Notes: generated by a model not told the origin, from the letters alone. A DNA stretch of 64,000 bases from UBA5004 sp964342515 (GCA_964342515.1 CAYFFP010000001.1:1-64000), one strand, 5' to 3'. Counted from the stretch's first letter, positions 14,698 through 23,020 are shown. A program made the numbers and translations.

Positions 14698-16653
14698 ATG
14701 TCTATTCCAAAAAATATCAAAGAAAGGGTCGCGAAGCTTCGTGAGATTATCAACCACCATAACGAGCTTTACCACACCCACGACAAGCCCGAAATTTCGG
14801 ACGAGGCTTACGACGCTTTAGCGCGCGAACTGGAAGAGCTGGAGACCGAGTTTCCGGAGCTAGAGACTTTCGACTCTCCGACCCAGAGAGTGGGCGGCAA
14901 AGTTCTTGAAAAGTTCGAGAAGGTCGAGCATCGGGTGCCGCAATGGTCCTTCAACGACGCCTTCAGCGAAGAGGGTATCCGCGCCTTCGACGAAAGGATA
15001 AAACGGCTTATCGGCAGAAGTTTCACTTACACGGCGGAACTTAAGATCGACGGGCTGAAAGTGGTCCTCACTTACGAAAAAGGACTCTTAAAGACGGCCG
15101 CTACCCGCGGCGATGGGCGAGTGGGGGAGAATGTAACGCAAAATGTCCGGACCATCGCCACTGTGCCGCTGAAGCTTGCTAAACCGGTCTCGTGCGTCGT
15201 CGAAGGCGAGGTGTATATGAGAAAGAGTATTTTCAAAAAAATCAATCGAGATGAAAGGTTCGCCAACCCGCGCAATTTCGCCGCCGGCTCTTTGCGCCAG
15301 CTAGACTCTTCCATCACTCGCAAGAGGAAACTCGACAGCTTTGTCTATGATATCGCTTATATAAGAGGTCTGACCCCAAATACGCAGGAAGAAGAATTAA
15401 AACTTTTGAAAACTTTGGGGTTTGAAGTTAATCCGCATTTCGAGAGACTTCGCGATATTGAAGGAGTAATCGAATATTGGAAAAAATGGGAGAAGATGAA
15501 AGAGAAGGAGGATTATCTTATCGACGGCGTGGTGGTTAAGGTTAATGAAGTTAATATGCAAAAGAGATTGGGCTACACCGGCAAGGCGCCGCGCTTCGGC
15601 ATTGCCTTCAAGTTCCCGGCCGAGCAGGTGACAACCGTGGTGGAAAACATCGCCGTACAGGTCGGTCGTACGGGGAAATTAACGCCCGTGGCCCATCTAC
15701 GGCCGGTATTCGTGGGCGGCACTACTGTTTCTCGCGCGACTCTGCATAATGAAGATGAGATTAAGCGGCTTGATGTGCGTATCGGAGACACCGTCGTGAT
15801 CCAGCGCGCCGGCGACGTTATCCCGGACGTGGTAAAAGTTCTGCCGAAGCTCCGCACGGGGAAGAAGAAGAAATTTTCCATGCCCAAGCATTGTCCGGTT
15901 TGCAAGACCGCCATTGTGCGCAAGGGAGTTGATTATTTCTGCGTTAATGATACTTGCCCGACCAAAAATATCAGGGCTATGGTCCACTTCGTTTCCGCCT
16001 TCGACATCTATACCGTAGGGCCGAAGATTCTAAGAAGATTTAAGGATGAAGGGCTTATTTCTAACGTGGTAGATTTGTTTTATTTGAAGAAAGAAGATAT
16101 TCAATCATTGGAAAGATTCGGCGAGAAGAGCGCGGAAAATATCATTAATTCCATCCAAGAACATAAGAAAGTTACCTTGCCGAAATTTATTTACGCCTTA
16201 GGTGTTCCGCAGGTCGGGGAGGAGACGGCCCTTGACCTTGCTGAACGATTCGGCTCTGTCGAGCGATTGATGAATGCGGATGAAAAAGATTTGCGTGCCG
16301 TGCAAAATATTGGAGAAGTGGTTTCTAGGAGTATAGCGAGTTGGTTTAAGAATAAAGCGAACAAAGAACTGGTAAAGAATTTGATTAAAGCGGGCATTAA
16401 GATTGAGAAAATGAAAGTGGAAAAGACCGCTCTTACCGGCAAGAGCGTGGTGGTGACGGGCACGCTTAATGCTATGAGTAGAGAAGAGATAAAAGAAAAA
16501 GTCAGGGTAGCCGGCGGGAACTGGTCTTCTTCCGTTTCTAAAAATACTGATTACGTGGTGATAGGAGAGAATCCGGGCTCCAAAGCCGATAAAGCCAGAA
16601 AGTTAGAGCTAAATTTATTGGATGAGAAAGAATTCCTGAAATTGCTTGAATAA
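14698..16653 (+). CDS. ligA: NAD-dependent DNA ligase
   Basis: The 651-aa ligase joins nicks in DNA using NAD. The adenylation lysine is in AELKIDGLKV (about residue 116). The four-cysteine zinc finger is CPVCK ... CVNDTCP (about residues 399-421). Helix-hairpin-helix repeats follow (FIYALGVPQVGEETA; NIGEVVSRSIASWF), and a BRCT domain ends the protein (SVVVTGTLNAMSREE ... NTDYVVIGENPGSK). Length and domain order are normal. It begins 1 nt after the PilX-like stop, so it may be read with the pilus genes. Confidence 0.95.
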   Translation: MSIPKNIKERVAKLREIINHHNELYHTHDKPEISDEAYDALARELEELETEFPELETFDSPTQRVGGKVLEKFEKVEHRVPQWSFNDAFSEEGIRAFDERIKRLIGRSFTYTAELKIDGLKVVLTYEKGLLKTAATRGDGRVGENVTQNVRTIATVPLKLAKPVSCVVEGEVYMRKSIFKKINRDERFANPRNFAAGSLRQLDSSITRKRKLDSFVYDIAYIRGLTPNTQEEELKLLKTLGFEVNPHFERLRDIEGVIEYWKKWEKMKEKEDYLIDGVVVKVNEVNMQKRLGYTGKAPRFGIAFKFPAEQVTTVVENIAVQVGRTGKLTPVAHLRPVFVGGTTVSRATLHNEDEIKRLDVRIGDTVVIQRAGDVIPDVVKVLPKLRTGKKKKFSMPKHCPVCKTAIVRKGVDYFCVNDTCPTKNIRAMVHFVSAFDIYTVGPKILRRFKDEGLISNVVDLFYLKKEDIQSLERFGEKSAENIINSIQEHKKVTLPKFIYALGVPQVGEETALDLAERFGSVERLMNADEKDLRAVQNIGEVVSRSIASWFKNKANKELVKNLIKAGIKIEKMKVEKTALTGKSVVVTGTLNAMSREEIKEKVRVAGGNWSSSVSKNTDYVVIGENPGSKADKARKLELNLLDEKEFLKLLE

Positions 16654-16673
16654 AATAATGATTGCGGTATAAT
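16646..16673 (+). promoter_or_regulatory. Sigma-70 promoter for the small zinc-motif gene
   Basis: TTGAAT at 16646-16651 (inside the end of ligA) and TATAAT at 16668-16673 are separated by 16 nt. Confidence 0.6.
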
Positions 16674-16696
16674 GAAAAAAGACTGGAGGTGTGCAT

Positions 16697-16732
16697 GTGA
16701 GACAAATTCGCCCCCCACCCGATAAGAGCTAG
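16697..16732 (+). CDS. Possible 11-aa leader peptide
   Basis: GGAGGT (16685-16690) lies at ideal distance from a GTG at 16697 that opens an 11-codon frame ending RPPPDKS. The triple proline is a known ribosome-slowing motif. The stop codon region overlaps an 8-bp inverted repeat (GATAAGAG at 16721-16728, CTCTTATC at 16745-16752). It could be a regulatory leader for the gene at 16781. Translation is not proven. Confidence 0.35.
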   Translation: MRQIRPPPDKS

Positions 16733-16780
16733 CGTTATTCCACCCTCTTATCAACTGCCCGCTTACGTTCGGAGTCTTCG

Positions 16781-17014
16781 ATGGTAAAAGATGAAAAAGT
16801 TATATGCGGTACCTGTTTTCTGTCTCAGACGAACACGGGGCAGAAGATGTGCAAGCATGGCAACCACCTCTTCAAGCTCTATGTCCCACCTCCGCCGAGA
16901 GAAATTCCTCTTTCAGCGAAGCGTTCAGAGCCGGTCCCTGTGCCGGTCCAGGAACGTCAGATGACCCGTGTCGATCCGATGAGTGAGGCGCGTTTGTTCT
17001 TAGGTATATCTTGA
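16781..17014 (+). CDS. Small protein with cysteine/histidine zinc-like motif
   Basis: The 77-aa protein begins MVKDEKVICGTCFLSQ and has CKHGNH about 15 residues later (C-x2-C ... C-x-H-x2-H). A Pro/Val-rich stretch (YVPPPPREI ... PVPVPVQERQ) and a short tail follow. The family is not recognised. It has its own promoter, a roughly 100-nt leader with a possible uORF and hairpin, and a strong terminator at 17150-17179. It is flanked by ligA and gatC and looks like an independent cassette. Confidence 0.5.
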   Translation: MVKDEKVICGTCFLSQTNTGQKMCKHGNHLFKLYVPPPPREIPLSAKRSEPVPVPVQERQMTRVDPMSEARLFLGIS

Positions 17015-17149
17015 AGTATCAAAGGACAGCTCCGGGGTAGGACTGTCAGGCTGTGCTCTGGTTTTTCAAGAGGTTGCCATATGGAGAGGGGACAAACTTG
17101 CTTCTCGGATTTGACAGTCGAGGAGGCTTGCCGCTCAACTGAGGCAACA
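17015..17149 (+). ncRNA. Possible structured 3' region or small RNA
   Basis: GACTGTCA (17041-17048) is complementary to TGACAGTC (17112-17119). GTTGCC (17073-17078), inside that loop, is complementary to GGCAAC (17143-17148) outside it. Together these could form a pseudoknot. TTGCC at 17129-17133 offers an alternative partner. The region ends at the terminator below. Confidence 0.35.
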
Positions 17150-17179
17150 AAGGACGGGGTCCCAGCCCCGTCCTTTTTT
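17150..17179 (+). terminator. Rho-independent terminator
   Basis: AAGGACGGGG at 17150-17159 pairs with CCCCGTCCTT at 17166-17175 around a 6-nt loop, with a T run to 17179. Confidence 0.9.
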
Positions 17180-17201
17180 CATATTATGTTAAAATGCACT
17201 T

Positions 17202-17498
17202 ATGAATAGGGAGAAAGTGCTTAATCTGGCCAAATTGGCGAGGATTAAAATCAGTGACGCTGAAGCGACAGATCTTGCGGGAGAATTTGAAACTATTTTG
17301 AATTACGTTGGCGAAGTGAAGAAAATTACCTCACCCCAGCCCCTCTCCTTGAGCAAGGAGAGGGGTAAGGGGAGAGGTGTATTTAATGTCATGCGGGAAG
17401 ACGGCGAGCCGCATGAGTCCGGCATCTATACGGAGAAAATTTTAAATGAAGCGCCGGAGCGGGAAGGCAATTATATAAAAGTTAAGAAAATTCTGTGA
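17202..17498 (+). CDS. gatC: Asp/Glu-tRNA amidotransferase subunit C
   Basis: The 98-aa protein is the small belt subunit of GatCAB, which amidates misacylated Glu-tRNA(Gln) and Asp-tRNA(Asn). The N-terminus (VLNLAKLARIKISDAEATDLAGEFETILNYV split around A) and the C-terminal REDGEPH ... APEREGNYIKVKKIL are typical. Between them an in-frame palindrome (arms 17340-17350 and 17355-17365) encodes about 17 extra residues (SPQPLSLSKERGKGRG). TAAAAT at 17190-17195 ends 6 nt before the ATG. gatA follows with a 4-nt overlap. gatB is not in the window. Confidence 0.88.
   Translation: MNREKVLNLAKLARIKISDAEATDLAGEFETILNYVGEVKKITSPQPLSLSKERGKGRGVFNVMREDGEPHESGIYTEKILNEAPEREGNYIKVKKIL
17340..17365. repeat. 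Palindrome inside gatC
   Basis: CCCCTCTCCTT (17340-17350), loop GAGC and AAGGAGAGGGG (17355-17365) form a perfect 11-bp stem read in frame within gatC. Confidence 0.85.
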
Positions 17499-18754
17499 CA
17501 AAGGATATAAATGCATTTCTGGAAATATTCGAAGACGCCAAATCTTATGGCGAGGGTCCTTTGAGCGGCAAGACTATCGCTATCAAAGACAATATTCTTT
17601 TTGAGGGGCACAAAGCAAGCGCGGGTTCGAAAATTCTGGAAAACTATACAGCCACTTACGATGCCACCGTTATTAAGAAGCTTAAGGAGGCGGGCGCGGT
17701 GATTATCGGCAGGACAAACTGCGATGAATTCGCCATGGGCAGTTCCACCGAGAATTCCGCCTATGGCGTAACGAAGAATCCTTACGATTCAGAAAGAGTG
17801 GCCGGCGGCAGCTCCGGCGGCTCCGCTGCCGCCGTGGCAGCTGGCATGGTTGACTTGGCTCTAGGTTCGGATACCGGCGGCTCGATTCGCCAGCCAGCCG
17901 CTTTCTGCGGGGTAGTGGGATTAAAGCCCACTTACGGCAGAGTCTCGCGATACGGACTTATCGCCATGGCCTCTTCCTTCGACCAGATCGGTCCGATTGC
18001 CAAGACCGTTTCCGAAGTCGAGATGATTTACAACATTATCTCCGGACCTGACCCTTTAGACAGCACTACTATTTCTGAAGATACTTATCCAGCGACTAAA
18101 AAATTCTCCAAAACAATCGGTGTTCCCAAAATTACGGGCGCGAATAGGGGAGTGATGACAAACCTTGCCGAATCAATTAAAAAATTCGAATCCCTCGGTT
18201 ACCAGATTAGAGAAGTCGATTTGCCGAATCTTAAATACGCTCTGCCGGTCTACTACATCATCATGCCGGCCGAGGCCTCGACTAATCTTGCCCGTTTCGA
18301 CGGAGTAAAATACGGACTTCACAGAGATGGTAAAGACGGCATCGACGATTATTTCGAGACGAGAAGAGAGGGTTTCGGTCGGGAAGTGAGAAGAAGAATT
18401 ATTTTAGGAACTTATGTACTGTCGTCCGGCTATTACGATGAATATTATGGTAAGGCTGTTGAGGCGCGATGGCTGATTACAAAAGAACTAAGAAACTTGT
18501 TTAAGGAAGTTGATTTGATGCTTACTCCAACCACCCCTTCTCCCGCGTGGAAGGTGGGAGAGAAGAGCAAAAATCCTCTGGAGATGTATCTAGAAGATAT
18601 CTTTACCGTGCATGCCAATGTCAGCGGCTGTCCGGCGATCTCTTTACCATCTGGCTTTGTGGGCAAGTTGCCTTTAGGAATTGAACTCACAGCAGATCTC
18701 GGCAGAGAAGACCACTTATTTATTGCAGGAAAAGACTTCTTGGGCGAAAATTAA
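17495..18754 (+). CDS. gatA: Asp/Glu-tRNA amidotransferase subunit A
   Basis: The 419-aa amidase-signature enzyme generates ammonia from glutamine for GatCAB. The catalytic lysine is in TIAIKDN (about residue 30), the serine-rich signature in AGGSSGGSAAAVAAG (about residue 100) and the nucleophile region in LGSDTGGSIRQPA. It is about 60 residues shorter than most GatA proteins, mainly near the C-terminus. The GTG start at 17495 overlaps the gatC stop. TrmE-like or other amidases are less likely, given the gatC neighbour. Confidence 0.92.
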   Translation: MTKDINAFLEIFEDAKSYGEGPLSGKTIAIKDNILFEGHKASAGSKILENYTATYDATVIKKLKEAGAVIIGRTNCDEFAMGSSTENSAYGVTKNPYDSERVAGGSSGGSAAAVAAGMVDLALGSDTGGSIRQPAAFCGVVGLKPTYGRVSRYGLIAMASSFDQIGPIAKTVSEVEMIYNIISGPDPLDSTTISEDTYPATKKFSKTIGVPKITGANRGVMTNLAESIKKFESLGYQIREVDLPNLKYALPVYYIIMPAEASTNLARFDGVKYGLHRDGKDGIDDYFETRREGFGREVRRRIILGTYVLSSGYYDEYYGKAVEARWLITKELRNLFKEVDLMLTPTTPSPAWKVGEKSKNPLEMYLEDIFTVHANVSGCPAISLPSGFVGKLPLGIELTADLGREDHLFIAGKDFLGEN

Positions 18755-18758
18755 CTCA

Positions 18759-19424
18759 ATGGCTGAAGATAAAGAAAAAAATAAACCGGTAGCGGGAGTC
18801 AAACCCTTGGAGGAAACCATCTTTCTTCTGGCGGGACTGCTTATTGTCGGAGCGCTCATGGCCAGAGCCGCTTTCTTTCTTACCCGCCTCGAAGATATCG
18901 GAGTCAGTCCGTGGTGGCGCTCGCTCGTCGATTTCCTTATCCGGTTCTGGCCGACTTGGAAGATTATCGCTCTTATTCTGGTAGCCGCCTTGATCATATG
19001 GGCGCTCTACTCTTACCTTAAGCTTCAGGCGCTCTCAAGCGAGGAGGAGAAAATCTATGGAGCCATTCCCGACGACGCGTTTTCGGATACGGAGGCGCCA
19101 AGGGAATTGGAGAATGAGAGATGGGTGCAAATACAGAAACACGCTAATTCCGACAATCCCGCCGACTGGCGCTTGGCAATCATCGAGGCGGACGTCATGC
19201 TCGAGGAAACTCTGCGGGCTCTGCGGTATCAGGGGGAGGGAGTGGGGGAGATGCTTAAGTCAGTTGATGCCAACGACCTGACGACGCTTGACGCCGCTTG
19301 GGAAGCGCACAAGGTAAGGAATCGTATCGCCCATGCCGGCTCTGACTTCGAGCTTACGGAACGCGAGATCAAACGCGTTATATCTCTTTTCGAATCAGTC
19401 TTCCGCGAACTTCAGGTTATTTAG
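18759..19424 (+). CDS. Membrane protein with HEPN-like C-terminal domain
   Basis: The 221-aa protein has two membrane helices (about residues 20-42 ETIFLLAGLLIVGALMARAA and 62-84 TWKIIALILVAALIIWALYS). A cytoplasmic helical domain of about 120 residues ends in VRNRIAHAGSDFELT. The R-x4-H pattern inside RNRIAH is the catalytic signature of HEPN ribonucleases, but HEPN-like folds without nuclease activity also exist. It starts 4 nt after the gatA stop. Function is unknown. A link to RNA turnover at the membrane is speculation. Confidence 0.6.
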   Translation: MAEDKEKNKPVAGVKPLEETIFLLAGLLIVGALMARAAFFLTRLEDIGVSPWWRSLVDFLIRFWPTWKIIALILVAALIIWALYSYLKLQALSSEEEKIYGAIPDDAFSDTEAPRELENERWVQIQKHANSDNPADWRLAIIEADVMLEETLRALRYQGEGVGEMLKSVDANDLTTLDAAWEAHKVRNRIAHAGSDFELTEREIKRVISLFESVFRELQVI

Positions 19425-19426
19425 TG

Positions 19427-19497
19427 TTGCGGGTGCCCGATTTGCACGGACGCCTACAGGTTATGAGCCTGTCGAGGTACTGCTCCTCCAACCCGCT
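19427..19497 (-). tRNA. tRNA-Met (CAT), probably the initiator
   Basis: Read on the minus strand it folds as a cloverleaf with anticodon loop CTCATAA. The acceptor stem has an A-A mismatch at position 1-72, as expected of an initiator. The anticodon stem ends in AGG/CCT rather than the usual three G-C pairs. CCA is not encoded. It faces the 3' end of the HEPN-like gene. Confidence 0.8.
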
Positions 19498-19576
19498 ATA
19501 AATAATAGACACAAGCAGAGATTATACTCCTAAATCTTCCAAGAAGCAAGATTTTATAATATAGTGTTGCCACATT

Positions 19577-19653
19577 GTCGGCGTAGCTCAGTTGGTTAGA
19601 GCGTGGGACTCATAAGCCCAAGGTCGGAGGTTCGATCCCTCCCGCCGACACCA
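19577..19653 (+). tRNA. tRNA-Met (CAT), elongator-type
   Basis: The acceptor GTCGGCG/CGCCGAC, D-arm TAGCTCAGTTGGTTAGAGC, anticodon loop CTCATAA and T-arm GGTTCGATCCC are complete, and CCA is encoded (19651-19653), unlike the other tRNAs here. A CAT anticodon can also mark tRNA-Ile2, which is not excluded. Confidence 0.85.
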
Positions 19654-19678
19654 GTGCAATTTGATAGAATTGCACCAT

Positions 19679-19753
19679 GCGGGTGTAGCGTAATCTGGTT
19701 AACGCGCCTCCCTGTCACGGAGGAGACTGAGGGTTCAAATCCCTTCACTCGCG
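19679..19753 (+). tRNA. tRNA-Asp (GTC)
   Basis: Acceptor GCGGGTG/CACTCGC, anticodon loop CTGTCAC and discriminator G. The recombinase gene on the other strand ends inside its last nine bases (stop at 19745-19747), which marks this tRNA as the probable attachment site of the adjacent element. Confidence 0.9.
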
Positions 19754-21322
19754 CATCATTGAACGAAGTGCCGGAAAGTCGTTGATTGTCCTTATTTCGC
19801 TTCGTATTTCTGGTTCATACCCACTCATTACTTCTTTGATAGAGAAGTAGCCTTTTCTGATCTCTGAATACCATTCGTTGGCTACAATACTAAGCTTTTT
19901 ATCTTTTATAGTCCGGTTCAAGCCAAAGCTTTTGATAACCTCTTTTTTGGTCTGTTTGTTGTCACTTTGTAGGGCGATAAGGGCGTAAGTAGAGAATACG
20001 AACGCTTTCTCAGTTAATTCCATTAACTGCTCGTTCTTATCACTCTCAACCTCGTTTAACTGGCTCTTGAGGGTGTTTATCGTTCTATCCATTTCTGCCC
20101 TAGATTCCTTAAACTCCTCGTCTGAAATAAAGCCCTTAGTAGCCATTTGAATTAGCTTCCTCAATTCTTGCTCGGTACTTGCCAGAGTTCTAACTACGCT
20201 TTCTTTAACATCCTTTTCTGTCAGAACTTCCACGACATCATTATCCTTCATGACATCAAGAGCCCAAGAGAGAAATTCCTGATCAATGGTATATTTCGTA
20301 ATCTCGGCCTTCATCTGTTCCTCTAAGCCAATTTCATTAACATTATGCTTCTGACTGCAAGTGGTCTTCTTGCCCTTATTGCCACACAGATAGAAATTGT
20401 AAGTTTTAATAGCCTGGTCTCTCTTAATAAACTTAACTTTCTCTATGCCGACAATAGAATAATTACACTCACCACAACGGAAAGTACCACAACCATAGGC
20501 GAACTCATGATTCTTGGGTCTAGGGTTTCCTTTCTCTTTTAGGCGAGTTTGAACTAGGTCAAATTCAGCAAGAGTTATCATGGGCTTATGGTCACCCTTA
20601 TACATCTGGCCTCTGTACTTGAAGTGTCCTGTGTAAAATAGATTAGCAAACAGGCTATAAGCGCTAGTGTAAGCAAGATTCTTCTTTCTACGAGTGAGTA
20701 GGCCCCACTTATTGGTGGCAATATCTCTTACTTGTGGCACGCTGTAATTGCCGGTAAGCATTAAGTCCCACATCTTTCTCACAATCTTAAAACTCGCTGA
20801 GTCTTCTTCTATCTTGTTTTCCCCACGAGTAGCAAGTTTGGTGTTTTTGTATCCCACGGGGGCAAGCCCGGGCATTCTGCCCATTTCTAACTTGTCAGCT
20901 AATCCACGTCGTACATCCACACCTAGTTTTGAAGAAAAATGTTGAGAATCAGTAAGAGAGTTTTGAAGATGCTTGATGCCGTCTGGGCTATTTTCAAAAG
21001 AATAGCTAACAAACATCAATTCTTTGATCTTACCTGTTCTAAGAGGATAGGTTATCTTCCCGGCATCCACTTCATTTCTGGCTAAACGATCAGGATGCCA
21101 TGCCAAAATCCCATAGAGTTCTCCCTTAGTGGCCATTTTAATCATTCTGGAAAACTCCGGCCTATTATCTGGCTTAAAGGCACTTTTACTTTCCTTAAAC
21201 CAAACTATTTCTAGGTCAGGGAACTTATTCTTAATAGCTTCCTCTTGAGAATCAAGGGAAAGAGCTTGTTTTTCTTTGGACTCACTCGACTTCCTTAAAT
21301 AACCCCCATAAATGTTTTTCAT
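19745..21322 (-). CDS. Large serine recombinase
   Basis: The 525-aa site-specific recombinase contains an N-terminal resolvase domain (GGYLRKSSESKEKQALSLDSQ, catalytic serine about residue 12; later HPDRLARNEVDAG). A recombinase domain follows (about 190-290), then a zinc-ribbon domain with CGTFRCGECNYS ... CGNKGKKTTC (about 300-350) and a coiled-coil C-terminal part. It integrates or excises a circular element by serine-linked strand exchange. The gene ends within tRNA-Asp, so its last codons (MMRE) overlap the presumed attachment site. This is typical for integrases that target tRNA 3' ends, although less usual for the serine class. Confidence 0.92.
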   Translation of the reverse strand: MKNIYGGYLRKSSESKEKQALSLDSQEEAIKNKFPDLEIVWFKESKSAFKPDNRPEFSRMIKMATKGELYGILAWHPDRLARNEVDAGKITYPLRTGKIKELMFVSYSFENSPDGIKHLQNSLTDSQHFSSKLGVDVRRGLADKLEMGRMPGLAPVGYKNTKLATRGENKIEEDSASFKIVRKMWDLMLTGNYSVPQVRDIATNKWGLLTRRKKNLAYTSAYSLFANLFYTGHFKYRGQMYKGDHKPMITLAEFDLVQTRLKEKGNPRPKNHEFAYGCGTFRCGECNYSIVGIEKVKFIKRDQAIKTYNFYLCGNKGKKTTCSQKHNVNEIGLEEQMKAEITKYTIDQEFLSWALDVMKDNDVVEVLTEKDVKESVVRTLASTEQELRKLIQMATKGFISDEEFKESRAEMDRTINTLKSQLNEVESDKNEQLMELTEKAFVFSTYALIALQSDNKQTKKEVIKSFGLNRTIKDKKLSIVANEWYSEIRKGYFSIKEVMSGYEPEIRSEIRTINDFPALRSMMRE

Positions 21323-21344
21323 ATTTTTTTATACTAATTATTAC

Positions 21345-21578
21345 TCAACCTTTTAGTTTTAAAAACATCTTTTGGGCCATAGCAGAATAATAACTGCCGG
21401 TACTTACTGGCTTGTAAAGAATAGAGATAGTTCGCAGAAGTATTCCTGCTCGCGCTAGCGCCTCTTGCTTCTCTAACCTCCTACCAGTTTTTTGCTCGAA
21501 AAGACTGATGAACTGGGAAAGTCTCTTGTCAGAAACACGCATGCTGTCATGGATGTCTGAGTGATTTAGTTTTTTCAT
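21345..21578 (-). CDS. Small hypothetical protein next to the recombinase
   Basis: The 77-aa product has a helix-rich pattern (MRVSDKRLSQFISLFEQKTG, LEKQEALARAGILLRTISIL) and no membrane segment. It lies 23 nt upstream of the recombinase in the same direction and may be co-transcribed. A recombination directionality factor or repressor is possible from position and size, but no motif proves it. Confidence 0.55.
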   Translation of the reverse strand: MKKLNHSDIHDSMRVSDKRLSQFISLFEQKTGRRLEKQEALARAGILLRTISILYKPVSTGSYYSAMAQKMFLKLKG

Positions 21579-21697
21579 ATGGTTTTTAGCTTGTAGGAAC
21601 CTCGTAGTGAAGCGGGGCTTAATGAGTTTGAGTAAGTTGTAATTAAGAGGGAAACACTACTAAGACATGGCTTGTAGAAAATTTTTGTTAACAAGCC

Positions 21698-21910
21698 TTA
21701 CTCTAGCGGCTTAACTGACTTAAGGTGTTCCAATAAGGCCCAATCGGCAATTCTGGACATAGGTTCATTCGATCGTTTAGAAAGTGCCTTAACTTCGTTT
21801 TTGATGTGTCTGGACACGCGGATTAGCACGGTGTCCCGAAACTTAGGTTTCTTTTTGATTATTTTCTCCTCATTTTCTACCAGAAGATCACTTTTTGTAT
21901 TGTTTTTCAT
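21698..21910 (-). CDS. Ribbon-helix-helix-like DNA-binding protein
   Basis: The 70-aa protein has a basic N-terminal tail, then RDTVLIRVSRHIKNEVKALS followed by a second helix (MSRIADWALLEHL). This is a beta-strand plus two helices as in Arc/MetJ/CopG repressors. It probably binds DNA as a dimer and may control the recombinase operon. The start is ATG 21910. Confidence 0.55.
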   Translation of the reverse strand: MKNNTKSDLLVENEEKIIKKKPKFRDTVLIRVSRHIKNEVKALSKRSNEPMSRIADWALLEHLKSVKPLE

Positions 21911-22575
21911 CTATTTTCTTTAGAACTAATAATTCTGTATACAGAAAACTGAGTAAAGCACACTCTTTACCTCTTAATCCCTCCCCTGTGTCATACGTCT
22001 AACTCGTAACTTAAAACTTCTAACACAATTACGTATATGTAGTATGAGTAATAGCATGTATTTTGGGCGATTTTGCCCCAACAAATACTTTTTACTACAT
22101 GGGAGATATTAAAGGGCAAGAACATATGACAATTGAGATAGGGATTGCATGTAGTGGAACACCTCTGGCGATTATAGCCTCGTGGCTAAGCTGATAAAGC
22201 CTCATCGCGTTATAATTCCAGTGTCAATCCAATTCTTTTCGGCACCTTTTATTCGGCCCAGGTGACAGAGTGTGCGGAAGGTCATTTTCCTGGGCTTTCT
22301 TAAAGATGTCTAAAAGAACTTCAGGGTTTATGCAGGAGCTTAATCATACCCCCACTAGTAAGAGCTTTTTGCTTGGTTGCCCTTAGCCAAGGATCTCTCA
22401 ACTGTATCTTTAGAAACGATCAAAATATAAATATTCATAATTGCCCTTAAGTATACAGAAGTCATCTAATTGCGAAAGTGTGGAAAGGTATACAGGACAA
22501 TAAAAAACAAAAATGTAAACAATGCAATGGTTTAGGGTAACAAGTGTGTACATTAACTTAGACACAAAGTCCAAA

Positions 22576-22693
22576 TGAGCCAGGTCCACGGTGGACTTGG
22601 TTCACTACGAAATCTAGGGACGAGTTCCACCGTGGAACTCGTCAATATGGCTCTGTTAAGCCAAAATGATCAAACGCCACCGTGGCGTTTGAT
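22576..22693. repeat. Three palindromes sharing the apex CCAC-N-GTGG
   Basis: Palindrome 1 spans 22576-22604 (14-bp arms with two G-T pairs). Palindrome 2 spans 22619-22643 and palindrome 3 spans 22669-22693, each with perfect 12-bp arms and a single central base. The apex is CCACNGTGG in all three, but the outer arm sequences are unrelated (GACGAGTT in one, ATCAAACG in another). A fourth member is at 23209-23233. Confidence 0.85.
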
Positions 22694-22738
22694 AACTACA
22701 AGTTTTTGTGTTGTAATGACATTCTAAATGAGCATAGA

Positions 22739-22767
22739 AATAGCGATAGCACAGAGCTATCGCTATT
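22739..22767. terminator. 12-bp hairpin at the 3' end of the 22775-23020 gene
   Basis: AATAGCGATAGC (22739-22750) and GCTATCGCTATT (22756-22767) pair perfectly around a 5-nt loop, 7 nt beyond the stop of the minus-strand gene. Confidence 0.55.
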
Positions 22768-22774
22768 AGTACCG

Positions 22775-23020
22775 CTATTTCCACGGAGCAAACAAGAAAT
22801 CGTCTATAGCCTCTTGAGCATCAAGGAAGTTATAGCTCTCAAGTTGAGACAATCGCCCCTCCACTTCTTCCGGATTAGATATTCTGGAATAAATGAGTTC
22901 GACGAGAGTTCTTCTTTGCTTCTGGCTCATTTCTTTATCTTCTAAATTGAGTTCTCGCTCTGGGAAATGCCTGTCATGCCTTCTGAAATTGAGATTTCCC
23001 AGAGCCACTTTAGTCGTCAT
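22775..23020 (-). CDS. Small hypothetical protein
   Basis: The 81-aa product (MTTKVALGNLNFRRHDRHFP ... QKQRRTLVELIYSRISNPEE ... NFLDAQEAIDDFLF) is highly charged and helical, with no membrane segment. No family is recognised. It is flanked by the palindromes on both sides, and its 3' end meets the hairpin at 22739-22767. It is kept as a gene because the residue composition is protein-like. Confidence 0.45.
   Translation of the reverse strand: MTTKVALGNLNFRRHDRHFPERELNLEDKEMSQKQRRTLVELIYSRISNPEEVEGRLSQLESYNFLDAQEAIDDFLFAPWK

Larger units (their letters stand above)
21911..22774. other. Gene-poor tract with perfect palindromes
   Basis: I see no credible gene in these about 860 bases. The left part contains a hairpin with GTATTT and AAATAC arms around 22050-22082. 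The right part contains four palindromes (22576-22604, 22619-22643, 22669-22693, 22739-22767) listed separately. A short stretch at about 22180-22245 has tRNA-like elements but does not fold as a tRNA. Confidence 0.5.

Noticed and set aside
19427..19497. Plus-strand tRNA with an ATG anticodon at this place
   Set aside because: The plus-strand reading has a wrong T-arm. The minus-strand reading gives a proper tRNA-Met with loop CTCATAA.
22175..22250. tRNA-like stretch (GTGGCTAAGCTGATAAAGC)
   Set aside because: Only a D-arm-like part fits. No acceptor stem or proper anticodon arm could be paired.
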